From an uncultured Bacilli bacterium (GTDB taxonomy: Bacteria > Bacillota_I > Bacilli_A > RF39 > UBA660), in contig CANRJL010000002.1 in assembly GCA_947630935.1 (NCBI GenBank), positions 1 through 31,502 of the forward strand: a stretch of 31,502 bases of DNA. The letters run 5' to 3'. The position numbers were made by a program, and so were the translations under genes. Below the pieces are notes generated by a model. It ran no database searches, was not told the origin of the DNA, and was given only the letters and a program-made list of their open reading frames with translations. This document shows positions 14,684-21,106 of the stretch, in pieces. Position 1 is the first letter of the stretch; every line of letters begins with the position of its first letter.

Positions 14684-17088
14684 ATATGTTAGAAATTGAA
14701 AAAAAATGGCAAAATTATTGGGATACTCATCACACTTTTGAAGTTAAGAACAATGATACTAAACCACCTTATTATGTGTTAGTAGAATTTCCTTATCCTT
14801 CTGGCAGCGGCCTTCATGTTGGTCATGTGAGAAGTTATACGGCTCAAGATGCTATTGCCCGAATGAAAAGAATGCAAGGATATAATGTTTTATATCCAAT
14901 GGGTTGGGATGCCTTTGGAGCACCTGCTGAACAATATGCTATTAAAAATCACATTCATCCTAAAGAAGCAGTGCAAGAAAATATCAAAACATTTAAACAG
15001 CAAATGAAAAATTTAGGTTTTTCCTTTGATTGGACTAGAGAATTTTCAACTACAGACCCTGAATATTATAAATGGACTCAATGGCAATTTTTACAATTTT
15101 ATAAACATAATATGGCATATAAAGCTACAATTTCGGTAAATTGGTGTCCAAATTGTAAAACTGTTTTATCAAATGAAGATGCAGCAGGAGGAGTTTGTGA
15201 ACGTTGTGGAAATGCAGTTGAACAAAAAGAAAAATCACAATGGATGCTTAAAATGGCTAGCTATGCTGAAGATTTATTAAAAGGGTTAGATGATACGAAT
15301 TTTGCCAATAAAGTAAAACTTGGTCAAATTAATTGGATAGGAAAATCGAAAGGCGTCGAAGTCGATATAGATATTGTTGGTGGAGGAAAGTTTAGTATTT
15401 TTACAACTTGTATCGAAACTATCTACGGCATTACTTTCTTTGTTATTGCTCCAGATGGAAAATTAATTAAAGAATTATTGCCTCGAGTTAAAAATAAAGA
15501 AGAAGTCTTAAAATATATTGAAGAAACTAAGAAAAAATCTAATATGGCTCGTACTGAGTTAAATAAAGGTAAAAGTGGTTGTGAACTTATTGGAATTAAA
15601 GCCCTTCATCCAATTACTAAAGAAGAAGTTCCTGTTTTCTTAGGTGATTTTGTTTTAGGCGAATATGGTACTGGAGCTGTCATGGCTGTTCCTAGTCACG
15701 ACCAAAGAGATTTTGAATATGCAATTGCTCACAATTTAAAGATGAAACAAGTTATTGCTGGCAAAGATACCACCAATGAAGCCTATGAAAAACAAGATTA
15801 TTTAAATGTTGGGGCAAAGCTTATCAACAGTGCCGAATTTACTGGTTTAACTGTTGAAGAAGCCAAAGAAAAAATTACTGCAAAATTAGTTAAAGAAGGT
15901 CTTGCTAGAGTTGTTAACAACTATAAAATGCGGGACTGGATATTCTCTAGACAAAGATTTTGGGGTGAACCTATTCCAATGATTTATTGCAAAGATTGTG
16001 GCTGGGTCCCAATGGCTGAAAAAGACTTACCATTATTACTTCCCGATGTTGCTGAATATCTTCCAACGGACGATGGCGAAAGTCCTTTAGCCAAAATAAC
16101 TGATTGGGTAAATACAACTTGTCCAAAATGTGGTAAACCAGCTAAAAGAGAAACAGATACCATGCCTAACTGGGCAGGTTCAAGTTGGTATTTCTTAAGA
16201 TTTATGGACGCTCATAATGACCAAGAATTTGCTAGTATGGATGCCATGAAATATTGGAATAGAGTAGATTGGTATAATGGGGGAATGGAACACACTGCTA
16301 GACACTTATTATACGCCAGATTTTGGGTTCAATTTCTTTACAATATTGGTCTAGTTCCTCATAAAGAAATGATTTGGACAAGAGTTAGTCATGGTATGGT
16401 TTTAGGAACTAACAATGAAAAAATGAGTAAAAGTAAAGGAAATGTTATCAACCCTGATGATATTATTAAAGAATATGGAGCTGATACTTTAAGAGTTTAT
16501 GAATCATTTATGGGCGATTATCAAGCTGATGTTCCATGGAGTACCGAATCTTTAAAAGGCTGTAAACGTTTTATAGATAAAGTAATCCGTTTAAAAGATA
16601 AAATAGGTAATCTAACTGGCTACCAAAAAGATTTAGAACCCCTAATTCATAAAAGCATCAAAAAAGTTGAATATGATACTTTACATTTAGGTTATAATAC
16701 GGCCATTTCAACCTTAATGATATTAACTAACGCTTTGCAAAATAAAGAAGCCATAAGTAAAGAAGAATATCATGTCTTATTAACTTTATTAAACCCTTAT
16801 GCTCCTCATATTACTGAAGAATTAAATGAACAAATCGGTTATCCACCTCTTTGTGAATCATCTTGGCCAAAATATGACGAAGCTAAAACAATCGATGAAA
16901 CTAAAATAATTGGAGTTCAAGTAAATGGTAAATTAAGAGGAGAAGTAGCAATAAATACCAACGAAGAAGAAAAAAGTGTTCGCGAAAAAGTCTTTAATAT
17001 TGAAAATATTCAAAAATATCTTGCTGGTAAAGAAGTAGTTAAATTTATTTATATTCCCAATAAAATAGTTAATATAATTGTAAAATAA
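14680..17088 (+). CDS. leuS: Leucyl-tRNA synthetase
   Basis: 802 residues, class I synthetase. HIGH motif is HVGH (46-49), KMSKS at 581-585, and two Cys pairs (CPNC...CERC in the zinc-ribbon-like insert, CPKCGK further on). The CP1 editing domain keeps GTGAVMAVPSHDQRD (330-344, with Asp341 and Asp344), but the threonine-rich motif, normally TTRPDT, reads TTCIET (242-247). The three threonines remain, while Arg, Pro and Asp are lost. The C-terminal domain is present and complete (NGKLRGEV). Its start overlaps the upstream gene by four bases. Control is by the Leu T-box. Charging should be normal; proofreading may be changed. Confidence 0.96.
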   Translation: MNMLEIEKKWQNYWDTHHTFEVKNNDTKPPYYVLVEFPYPSGSGLHVGHVRSYTAQDAIARMKRMQGYNVLYPMGWDAFGAPAEQYAIKNHIHPKEAVQENIKTFKQQMKNLGFSFDWTREFSTTDPEYYKWTQWQFLQFYKHNMAYKATISVNWCPNCKTVLSNEDAAGGVCERCGNAVEQKEKSQWMLKMASYAEDLLKGLDDTNFANKVKLGQINWIGKSKGVEVDIDIVGGGKFSIFTTCIETIYGITFFVIAPDGKLIKELLPRVKNKEEVLKYIEETKKKSNMARTELNKGKSGCELIGIKALHPITKEEVPVFLGDFVLGEYGTGAVMAVPSHDQRDFEYAIAHNLKMKQVIAGKDTTNEAYEKQDYLNVGAKLINSAEFTGLTVEEAKEKITAKLVKEGLARVVNNYKMRDWIFSRQRFWGEPIPMIYCKDCGWVPMAEKDLPLLLPDVAEYLPTDDGESPLAKITDWVNTTCPKCGKPAKRETDTMPNWAGSSWYFLRFMDAHNDQEFASMDAMKYWNRVDWYNGGMEHTARHLLYARFWVQFLYNIGLVPHKEMIWTRVSHGMVLGTNNEKMSKSKGNVINPDDIIKEYGADTLRVYESFMGDYQADVPWSTESLKGCKRFIDKVIRLKDKIGNLTGYQKDLEPLIHKSIKKVEYDTLHLGYNTAISTLMILTNALQNKEAISKEEYHVLLTLLNPYAPHITEELNEQIGYPPLCESSWPKYDEAKTIDETKIIGVQVNGKLRGEVAINTNEEEKSVREKVFNIENIQKYLAGKEVVKFIYIPNKIVNIIVK

Positions 17089-17109
17089 AAAGCACATTCC
17101 GTGCTTTTT
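17087..17109. terminator. Bidirectional terminator between leuS and the XRE gene
   Basis: AAAAAGCAC (17087-17095) pairs with GTGCTTTTT (17101-17109); loop of five bases. It overlaps the stop codons of both convergent genes and has a T run on either strand. Confidence 0.85.
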
Positions 17110-17362
17110 AATTACGTTCATCGATTCTTTTCTTACTAATTAATTTTTTATTATCATAAGTTACTAAATTACAAATCGTAGTTTTCATTGCTTTAGATAA
17201 CTCATATAAATATTCAACACTCATATTTATTTCACCACGTTCGATACTTGCTAAATATTTTGGATTCATATTAAATTGTGAATAAAATTTTTCTTGAGAT
17301 AAGCCACTTTGATAACGTATAAATCGTAAATTAATTCCAATAATCTTTTTAATATCTTCCAT
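17108..17362 (-). CDS. XRE-family regulator (single HTH)
   Basis: 84 residues. The helix-turn-helix covers about residues 7-62 (IGINLRFIRYQSGLSQEKF, then YLASIERGEINMSVEYLYEL), the HTH_3/Cro-C1 type DNA-binding fold. There is no other domain, only a basic C-terminal tail. ATG 17362 follows GAGGT. It is divergent from another XRE gene at 17484, with an inverted repeat in the shared promoter region (17387-17428), which suggests auto- or cross-regulation. It is the first of four such regulators between leuS and spoIVA. Its target is not known. Confidence 0.85.
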   Translation of the reverse strand: MEDIKKIIGINLRFIRYQSGLSQEKFYSQFNMNPKYLASIERGEINMSVEYLYELSKAMKTTICNLVTYDNKKLISKKRIDERN

Positions 17363-17386
17363 AGGTACCTCACTATAATAAGTTTA

Positions 17387-17428
17387 TTGTGTAGCAAAAT
17401 TGAAGTCTACCCACACATAACTACACAA
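17387..17428. promoter_or_regulatory. Candidate operator between divergent XRE genes
   Basis: TTGTGTAG (17387-17394) and CTACACAA (17421-17428) are a perfect 8-base inverted repeat separated by 26 bases, with a further partial copy (CTACCCACACA) between. The right half touches TTGACT (17430-17435), a probable -35 box for the gene at 17484; the left half lies in the promoter region of the leftward gene. It is a good candidate binding site for one or both of the flanking regulators. Confidence 0.5.
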
Positions 17429-17483
17429 ATTGACTTTTTCGAAAAATTATTATAAGATTAAAAATATTAAAGAGGTACTAGAG

Positions 17484-17699
17484 ATGAAAAAAATTAAAAC
17501 AAAAATAAAAAAATTAGAAGAAGAACGTTTAAAGCATCAATATACATATCAACAAATGGCTGATATGCTAAATATCTGTAAATCATATTATTGGCAAATT
17601 GAACATAATAACCGTCGCTTATATTATGATTTAGCTGTTAAAATAGCTAAAATATTTAATAAAAAGCCAGATGATATATTCTTTGATTCTATGAATTAA
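17484..17699 (+). CDS. XRE-family regulator (single HTH)
   Basis: 71 residues. HTH in about residues 8-66: TYQQMADMLNICKSYYWQIE followed by YDLAVKIAKIFNKKPDDIFF, the Cro/C1 type. It is a close paralogue of the gene at 18531: both share a YxQIExxxRxxxYD-A-KIAKIF--KPDDIF pattern. ATG 17484 is chosen because AGAGGT lies 8 bases before it; the frame stays open up to 17430, but that codon is the TTG of the -35 box. It lies 32 bases upstream of spoVIF. Role unknown; location suggests sporulation-linked control, which is inference. Confidence 0.83.
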   Translation: MKKIKTKIKKLEEERLKHQYTYQQMADMLNICKSYYWQIEHNNRRLYYDLAVKIAKIFNKKPDDIFFDSMN

Positions 17700-17702
17700 T
17701 TT

Positions 17703-17712
17703 AACATATAAT
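17703..17712 (+). promoter_or_regulatory. AACATATAAT element before spoVIF
   Basis: AACATATAAT (17703-17712) stands five bases before AGGAGGG. It agrees with CATANNNTA, the -10 pattern of sporulation sigma factors such as SigK (SigE is CATACAMT). No clear -35 box. The same element precedes spoIVA and the gene at 27796-28131. Confidence 0.4.
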
Positions 17713-17731
17713 AACCTAGGAGGGTTATTTA

Positions 17732-17974
17732 ATGGAATTTAAAGATTCTTTTTTTGAAAAAGTTGAAAAAAAAACAAAGGTAGATAAAAATACCATTCTT
17801 TCTCTAGCGCATAAATTACAATCAGGCAATATGAAAGATAAAGCAACCTTAAAAGAAGTCATAGATACATTAAGTAAGATAACTGGCAAAAAAGTAAGCG
17901 AACAACAAGAAGAAAAAATAATTTCAACTATTATTGAAGATAAAGTTCCCAAAGATGTTGGCAAAATGTTTTAA
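17732..17974 (+). CDS. spoVIF: Stage VI sporulation protein F homologue
   Basis: 80 residues, close to the length of Bacillus SpoVIF. The sequence FFEKVEKKTKVDKNTILSLA, then LQSGNMKDKATLKEVIDTLS and IPKD-like VPKDV, follows the SpoVIF family layout (FFKNIEKKTGV, LANSLQNANFKDE, IPKDM). In Bacillus SpoVIF is a coat-assembly factor that works with GerE late in sporulation. ATG 17732 follows AGGAGGG. No signal or membrane segment. Neighbours are four XRE regulators and spoIVA. A small protein with modest information content, so the call depends on recalled family sequence. Confidence 0.78.
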   Translation: MEFKDSFFEKVEKKTKVDKNTILSLAHKLQSGNMKDKATLKEVIDTLSKITGKKVSEQQEEKIISTIIEDKVPKDVGKMF

Positions 17975-17998
17975 GAGATTTTATCTCTTTTATTTTTT
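17973..17998 (+). terminator. Terminator after spoVIF
   Basis: AAGAGAT (17973-17979) pairs with ATCTCTT (17983-17989), followed by a T-rich run. It overlaps the spoVIF stop and lies next to the convergent XRE gene's stop. Confidence 0.75.
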
Positions 17999-18430
17999 GA
18001 TTTTTCTTCCAAATAAAACATCTAAAGAACAATCATAATTTTTAGCAAATTCTACTGCATACATAGTTGTAATTAAACATTTTCCAGTTTCATATTTATG
18101 AATATTTGATTGAGTTGTATTTAAAGTATTAGCAATTTCATTCTGCGTAAGCTTCCGTTCTTTCCGAAACTTCTTTAAATTCTTAGCTACTAAAGCTTTA
18201 TCAATTTCTTTATGACATTTAATTTTTTCTTCTTTATCAGTTAAACCAAGCATATAGTCCATACTAATTTGATAATGATTAGCAATATTATATAGACGTT
18301 TTATTGGAATAATATCTTTTCCACATTCCCATCCAGCATATGTAGCTCGTTCAACTTTTAATATTTTAGCTATTTCTTTCTGAGTATATCCCTCATAACT
18401 TCTTAATTCTTTTAGTCTTTCTGCAAACAT
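17990..18430 (-). CDS. Double-HTH XRE-family regulator
   Basis: 146 residues with two Cro/C1-type helix-turn-helix domains in one chain: about residues 2-62 (AERLKELRSYEGYTQKEIAK, then AGWECGKDIIPIKRLYNIAN, MDYMLGL) and about 80-138 (NLKKFRKERKLTQNEIANTL, then IHKYETGKCLITTMYAVEFA). A charged linker joins them. Two DNA-binding units in one polypeptide suggest that it can act as a built-in dimer or contact two half-sites. ATG 18430 follows AGGTGG; the GTG at 18439 is part of that ribosome site. A perfect 14-base palindrome (18450-18463) lies just upstream. Convergent with spoVIF, divergent from the gene at 18531. Confidence 0.85.
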   Translation of the reverse strand: MFAERLKELRSYEGYTQKEIAKILKVERATYAGWECGKDIIPIKRLYNIANHYQISMDYMLGLTDKEEKIKCHKEIDKALVAKNLKKFRKERKLTQNEIANTLNTTQSNIHKYETGKCLITTMYAVEFAKNYDCSLDVLFGRKIKK

Positions 18431-18449
18431 AACTACCACCTGATATTAA

Positions 18450-18463
18450 TTTTCTCAAGAAAA
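18450..18463. promoter_or_regulatory. Palindrome TTTTCTCAAGAAAA, candidate operator
   Basis: TTTTCT and AGAAAA around a central CA, 20 bases before the start of the double-HTH gene and in the shared promoter region with the gene at 18531. Size and symmetry fit an XRE dimer site. Confidence 0.4.
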
Positions 18464-18503
18464 AAGTAATTATTCGGTTTTCTGTGGGTTATTATGATAA
18501 ATG

Positions 18504-18512
18504 TGTTATAAT
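18504..18512 (+). promoter_or_regulatory. Extended -10 promoter of the third XRE gene
   Basis: TGTTATAAT, extended -10 type; no good -35 box. It ends six bases before GAGGT. Confidence 0.5.
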
Positions 18513-18530
18513 ATTTATGAGGTAGTAAAT

Positions 18531-18734
18531 ATGAAAAGACAAAAATTAATATCATTAAGAAAAGAATATGGCTATAGTCAGTATGATATGGCCAAAAAAT
18601 TAAACATAACTCAAAGTCATTATAATCAAATAGAAAATGGTAAAAAGAAAATATTCTATGATTTTGCTATTAAAATAGCCAAAATATTCCATTTAAAACC
18701 AGACGATATTTTTTATATTGAAAATGAATCATAG
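18531..18734 (+). CDS. XRE-family regulator (single HTH), paralogue of the gene at 17484
   Basis: 67 residues. It is almost wholly one Cro/C1 HTH: SLRKEYGYSQYDMAKKLNIT, then HYNQIENGKKKIFYDFAIKI and LKPDDIFYIE. It shares the second half with the regulator at 17484, so the two probably arose by duplication on either side of spoVIF. ATG 18531 follows GAGGTAG. It ends 40 bases before spoIVA with no terminator between, so some read-through into spoIVA is possible, though spoIVA has its own promoter candidate. Target unknown. Confidence 0.84.
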   Translation: MKRQKLISLRKEYGYSQYDMAKKLNITQSHYNQIENGKKKIFYDFAIKIAKIFHLKPDDIFYIENES

Positions 18735-18746
18735 ATTTAAATTTTT

Positions 18747-18756
18747 AACATATAGT
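18747..18756 (+). promoter_or_regulatory. AACATATAGT element before spoIVA
   Basis: AACATATAGT (18747-18756) agrees at 6 of 8 positions with the SigE -10 (CATACAMT). A weak -35-like ATCATAGA (18728-18735) lies 13 bases upstream. The element ends five bases before the AGGTGAT ribosome site, the same spacing as in front of spoVIF. Confidence 0.4.
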
Positions 18757-18774
18757 TTGATAGGTGATAAGTAT

Positions 18775-20253
18775 ATGGATAAAAAAGAATTATTACAATC
18801 AATGGCTAAAAGAGGAAATGGGGAAATTTATTTAGGTGTTGTTGGGGCTGTTCGAACTGGCAAATCAACATTTATTAAAAGATTTATTGAAAATTTAGTT
18901 GTTCCAAGTATTACCGATGAATATGAGAAAAAACGTTGCTTAGATGAAATACCCCAAAGTGCTCAAGGCAAGACTATTATGACTACTGAACCAAAATTTG
19001 TTCCCAGTAATGGTGCCAAAATTAAAGTTGATGATTTTGAAGCTGAAATTAAATTAGTTGATTGTGTCGGTTATGTTATACCAAATGCTGTGGGATATGT
19101 CGATTCTGATGGTAACCCCAGAATGATTAAAACTCCCTGGTTTAGCGAATCAGTTCCTTTTGTTGAAGCAGCCGAAATTGGTACAGAAAAAGTAATCAAA
19201 GACCATTCAACAATTGGCATTGTAGTAACAACCGATGGTTCTTTCGGTGAATTAACTAGAAATGACTATATTGAAGCTGAAGAAAAAGTAATCAGCGAAT
19301 TAGCAAATATCGGAAAACCATACATTATCATTTTAAATACAGCACATCCTAATGCCATTGAAACTAAAAATATAGCCAACGAATTAAGAGAAAATTATCA
19401 TGCTCCTGTCTTACCTATTTCCGTTGAAAAAATGGGCGAAGAAGAAATATTAGAGATTCTAAAAGAAGCTTTATATGAATTTCCAATTTTAAACATTGAA
19501 GTATCAATTCCTGAATGGGTTCATGTTTTACCTAATACTAATGAAATAAAAAAACATTATATTGAAAAAGTAAAAGAAAGTATGATGGAAGTAAACAAGG
19601 TTCGTGATGTCGAAAAAATTCTAGACTACTATACTGATTCTTCATATATTAACAAAGCTTATATTTCCAACTTAAATACAGCTGAAGGTATAGTAAATAT
19701 TCGCTTAGAAAGTAGTGATGAACTTTATCAATCAATTTTAAAAGAATTAGTCGGTGATGCTGCGACAAGTAAAGCTGGTTTATTAAAAGTCTTTACTACT
19801 TATGCTGATGGTAAAGAAGAATTAGAAAACATGAAAGAAGCTATTAAAATGGCTAAACAAACTGGTTATGGAATTGTTTATCCAACTTTAAAAGATATGA
19901 AATTAGAAACTCCGGAAATTATTAAACAAGGTTCCCGTTATGGCGTAAAATTAAAAGCCGTAGCAAGTTCAATTCATTTAATGAAAGTAGATGTAGAAAG
20001 TACCTTTGAACCAATCATTGGTAGTGAATTACAAAGCAAGGAATTAATAAATTATTTAATGAAAGATTATCAAACCGACCCATCTAGTATTTGGAAAAGT
20101 GAAATATTTGGTCGAAGTTTAGATGTCATTGTTAAAGAAGGAATTCAAGCTAAATTATCAATAATGCCTGAAAATACTCGTTATAAATTAAGCCAAACAG
20201 TGACTAAAATTGTAAACAAAGGGTCAAGTAATTTAATTGCATTTGTCATATAA
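18775..20253 (+). CDS. spoIVA: Stage IV sporulation protein A, spore-coat morphogenetic ATPase
   Basis: 492 residues, the same length as Bacillus subtilis SpoIVA. It assembles by ATP hydrolysis into the basement layer of the coat around the forespore. Walker A GAVRTGKST is at 24-32; KTIMTTEPKFVP, the LVDCVGY segment (Walker B region), IGTEKVIKDHSTIGIVVTTD and the C-terminal VKLKAVASSIHLMKVDVEST, SIWKSEIFGRSL and IQAKLSIMPENTRYKL all match the family. The C-terminus needed for SpoVM/membrane targeting is present (GSSNLIAFVI). ATG 18775 follows AGGTGAT; upstream in-frame ATGs at 18718-18724 have no ribosome site. It is followed by hup, as in Bacillus. Intact, so the host probably makes spores or did until recently. 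Confidence 0.96.
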   Translation: MDKKELLQSMAKRGNGEIYLGVVGAVRTGKSTFIKRFIENLVVPSITDEYEKKRCLDEIPQSAQGKTIMTTEPKFVPSNGAKIKVDDFEAEIKLVDCVGYVIPNAVGYVDSDGNPRMIKTPWFSESVPFVEAAEIGTEKVIKDHSTIGIVVTTDGSFGELTRNDYIEAEEKVISELANIGKPYIIILNTAHPNAIETKNIANELRENYHAPVLPISVEKMGEEEILEILKEALYEFPILNIEVSIPEWVHVLPNTNEIKKHYIEKVKESMMEVNKVRDVEKILDYYTDSSYINKAYISNLNTAEGIVNIRLESSDELYQSILKELVGDAATSKAGLLKVFTTYADGKEELENMKEAIKMAKQTGYGIVYPTLKDMKLETPEIIKQGSRYGVKLKAVASSIHLMKVDVESTFEPIIGSELQSKELINYLMKDYQTDPSSIWKSEIFGRSLDVIVKEGIQAKLSIMPENTRYKLSQTVTKIVNKGSSNLIAFVI

Positions 20254-20256
20254 TTA

Positions 20257-20284
20257 AAAAAAAGCATAAATTTATGCTTTTTTT
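20257..20284. terminator. Terminator between spoIVA and hup
   Basis: A perfect palindrome centred on 20270/20271 (AAAAAGCATAAA with TTTATGCTTTTT), flanked by A and T runs, so it can work on either strand. Confidence 0.85.
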
Positions 20285-20318
20285 CTTGCAATCATTTGTT
20301 TTTTTTGATAGTTTTAAT

Positions 20319-20336
20319 TTGTAAGGATGAAGTCCT
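20319..20336 (+). promoter_or_regulatory. Short hairpin upstream of hup
   Basis: TAAGGA and TCCTTA (20322-20338 region) flank TGAAG. It lies ahead of the -10 box at 20347, so it would be upstream of the RNA start if that box is used. Function unknown. Confidence 0.25.
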
Positions 20337-20343
20337 TATGGAT

Positions 20344-20352
20344 TGTTATAAA
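20344..20352 (+). promoter_or_regulatory. Extended -10 promoter of hup
   Basis: TGTTATAAA (extended -10), five bases before AAAGGAGG; no good -35 box. Confidence 0.5.
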
Positions 20353-20376
20353 AATACAAAAGGAGGAAGTATTTAA

Positions 20377-20649
20377 ATGACAAAACAAGCGTTAATTGAA
20401 CGTGCTGCTGAACAAGCAAATATGAGTAAAGCAGAAATGGGCCGTGCTCTAGATGCCATTTTAGATGGAATTACTGCTGGACTTAAAGAAGATGGTGAAG
20501 TAGTTTTCGTAGGCTTTGGTAAATTTCATGTTAAAGAACGTGCTGCCAGAGATGGAATCAACCCAGCAACTAAAGAACCAATTCATATTCCAGCTACAAA
20601 AGTTCCAGGTTTCAAAGCTGGAAGCAAATTAAAAGATGCAATTAAATAA
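20377..20649 (+). CDS. hup: HU-type nucleoid DNA-binding protein
   Basis: 90 residues, normal HU length. N-terminal helical part MTKQALIERAAEQANMSKAE, core VVFVGFGKFHVKERAARDGI and the DNA-clamping arm NPATKEPIHIPATKVPGFKAGSKLK are all intact, including the proline that intercalates in DNA (IHIPA). HU compacts and bends chromosomal DNA. ATG 20377 follows AAAGGAGGAAG. Own terminator on both sides, so it is a single-gene unit. The spoIVA-hup order matches Bacillus (spoIVA-hbs), which supports vertical inheritance of this locus. Confidence 0.97.
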   Translation: MTKQALIERAAEQANMSKAEMGRALDAILDGITAGLKEDGEVVFVGFGKFHVKERAARDGINPATKEPIHIPATKVPGFKAGSKLKDAIK

Positions 20650-20660
20650 TTAAATCTTTT

Positions 20661-20712
20661 AAAAAAAGAGCTCTGTTGAAAATAATTTTCTAACAAAGCT
20701 CTTTTTAATTTT
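20661..20712 (+). terminator. Terminator after hup
   Basis: AAAAAGAGCT (20663-20672) pairs with AGCTCTTTTT (20697-20706), with an imperfect inner stem, then a T-rich tail. Confidence 0.85.
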
Positions 20713-20764
20713 TTAAAAAATTGCTAAAAAATCTAAAACTAATTAGCAAAAAGGCGATTTTTCC

Positions 20765-20792
20765 TTGAAAAAACAACAGGTTATGTTATAAT
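20765..20792 (+). promoter_or_regulatory. Promoter of the rimP-nusA-infB operon
   Basis: TTGAAA (20765-20770), 16-base spacer, TATAAT (20787-20792) with upstream TG. Confidence 0.75.
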
Positions 20793-20806
20793 TTAATTGC
20801 AGATTT

Positions 20807-20832
20807 AAGTGGGCAGGAATTCCCACTTTTAT
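20807..20832 (+). promoter_or_regulatory. Leader hairpin before rimP, possible attenuator
   Basis: AAGTGGG (20807-20813) pairs with CCCACTT (20822-20828), followed by TTTATT. It sits in the leader of the nusA operon. A short stem and T tail could attenuate transcription, for example by NusA feedback; this is inference. Confidence 0.45.
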
Positions 20833-20850
20833 TAATGGAAAGGGTGAGTT

Positions 20851-21102
20851 ATGCAAGAAATTTTAGAAAAAATTAAAAATGAAATTGTCAAAGCGTTACA
20901 ACCATATCAAATTGTTGTAGATAGCATTAATTATGAAAAAGAAGGAACTTACTATTTTTTAAGAATCGTTCTAGATAAAAATACTGGCTTAGATTTAGAT
21001 ACTGTTGTTGAAGCAACTAATATTATTAACCCTATATTAGACGAATTAGATTTAATAAAAGATTCCTATATATTGGATGTATCAAGTAAAGAAAGAGGTT
21101 AG
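20851..21102 (+). CDS. rimP: RimP, N-terminal domain only
   Basis: 83 residues against about 155 in the family. The N-terminal alpha/beta domain is complete (VVDSINYEKEGTYYFLRIVL, DLDTVVEATNIINPILDE, SYILDVSS). The chain then stops with KERG and a TAG where other RimP proteins read SSPGxxRPL and go on into the SH3-like C-terminal domain that contacts ribosomal protein S12. No C-terminal domain is found in any frame, because nusA starts 4 bases later. RimP helps mature the 30S subunit. The gene is first in the nusA operon, its usual place. ATG 20851 follows AAAGGGTGAG. It is either a naturally reduced form or a truncated one. Confidence 0.85.
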   Translation: MQEILEKIKNEIVKALQPYQIVVDSINYEKEGTYYFLRIVLDKNTGLDLDTVVEATNIINPILDELDLIKDSYILDVSSKERG

Positions 21103-21106
21103 AAAA

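Noticed and set aside
17108..18734. Prophage remnant because of several Cro/C1-type genes
   Set aside because: No integrase, structural, lysis or attachment sequences are seen, and the XRE genes are interleaved with spoVIF and spoIVA.
18718..18774. Upstream in-frame ATG codons for spoIVA
   Set aside because: They lack a ribosome site and would overlap the preceding gene and the promoter-like element; ATG 18775 gives exactly the family length of 492.
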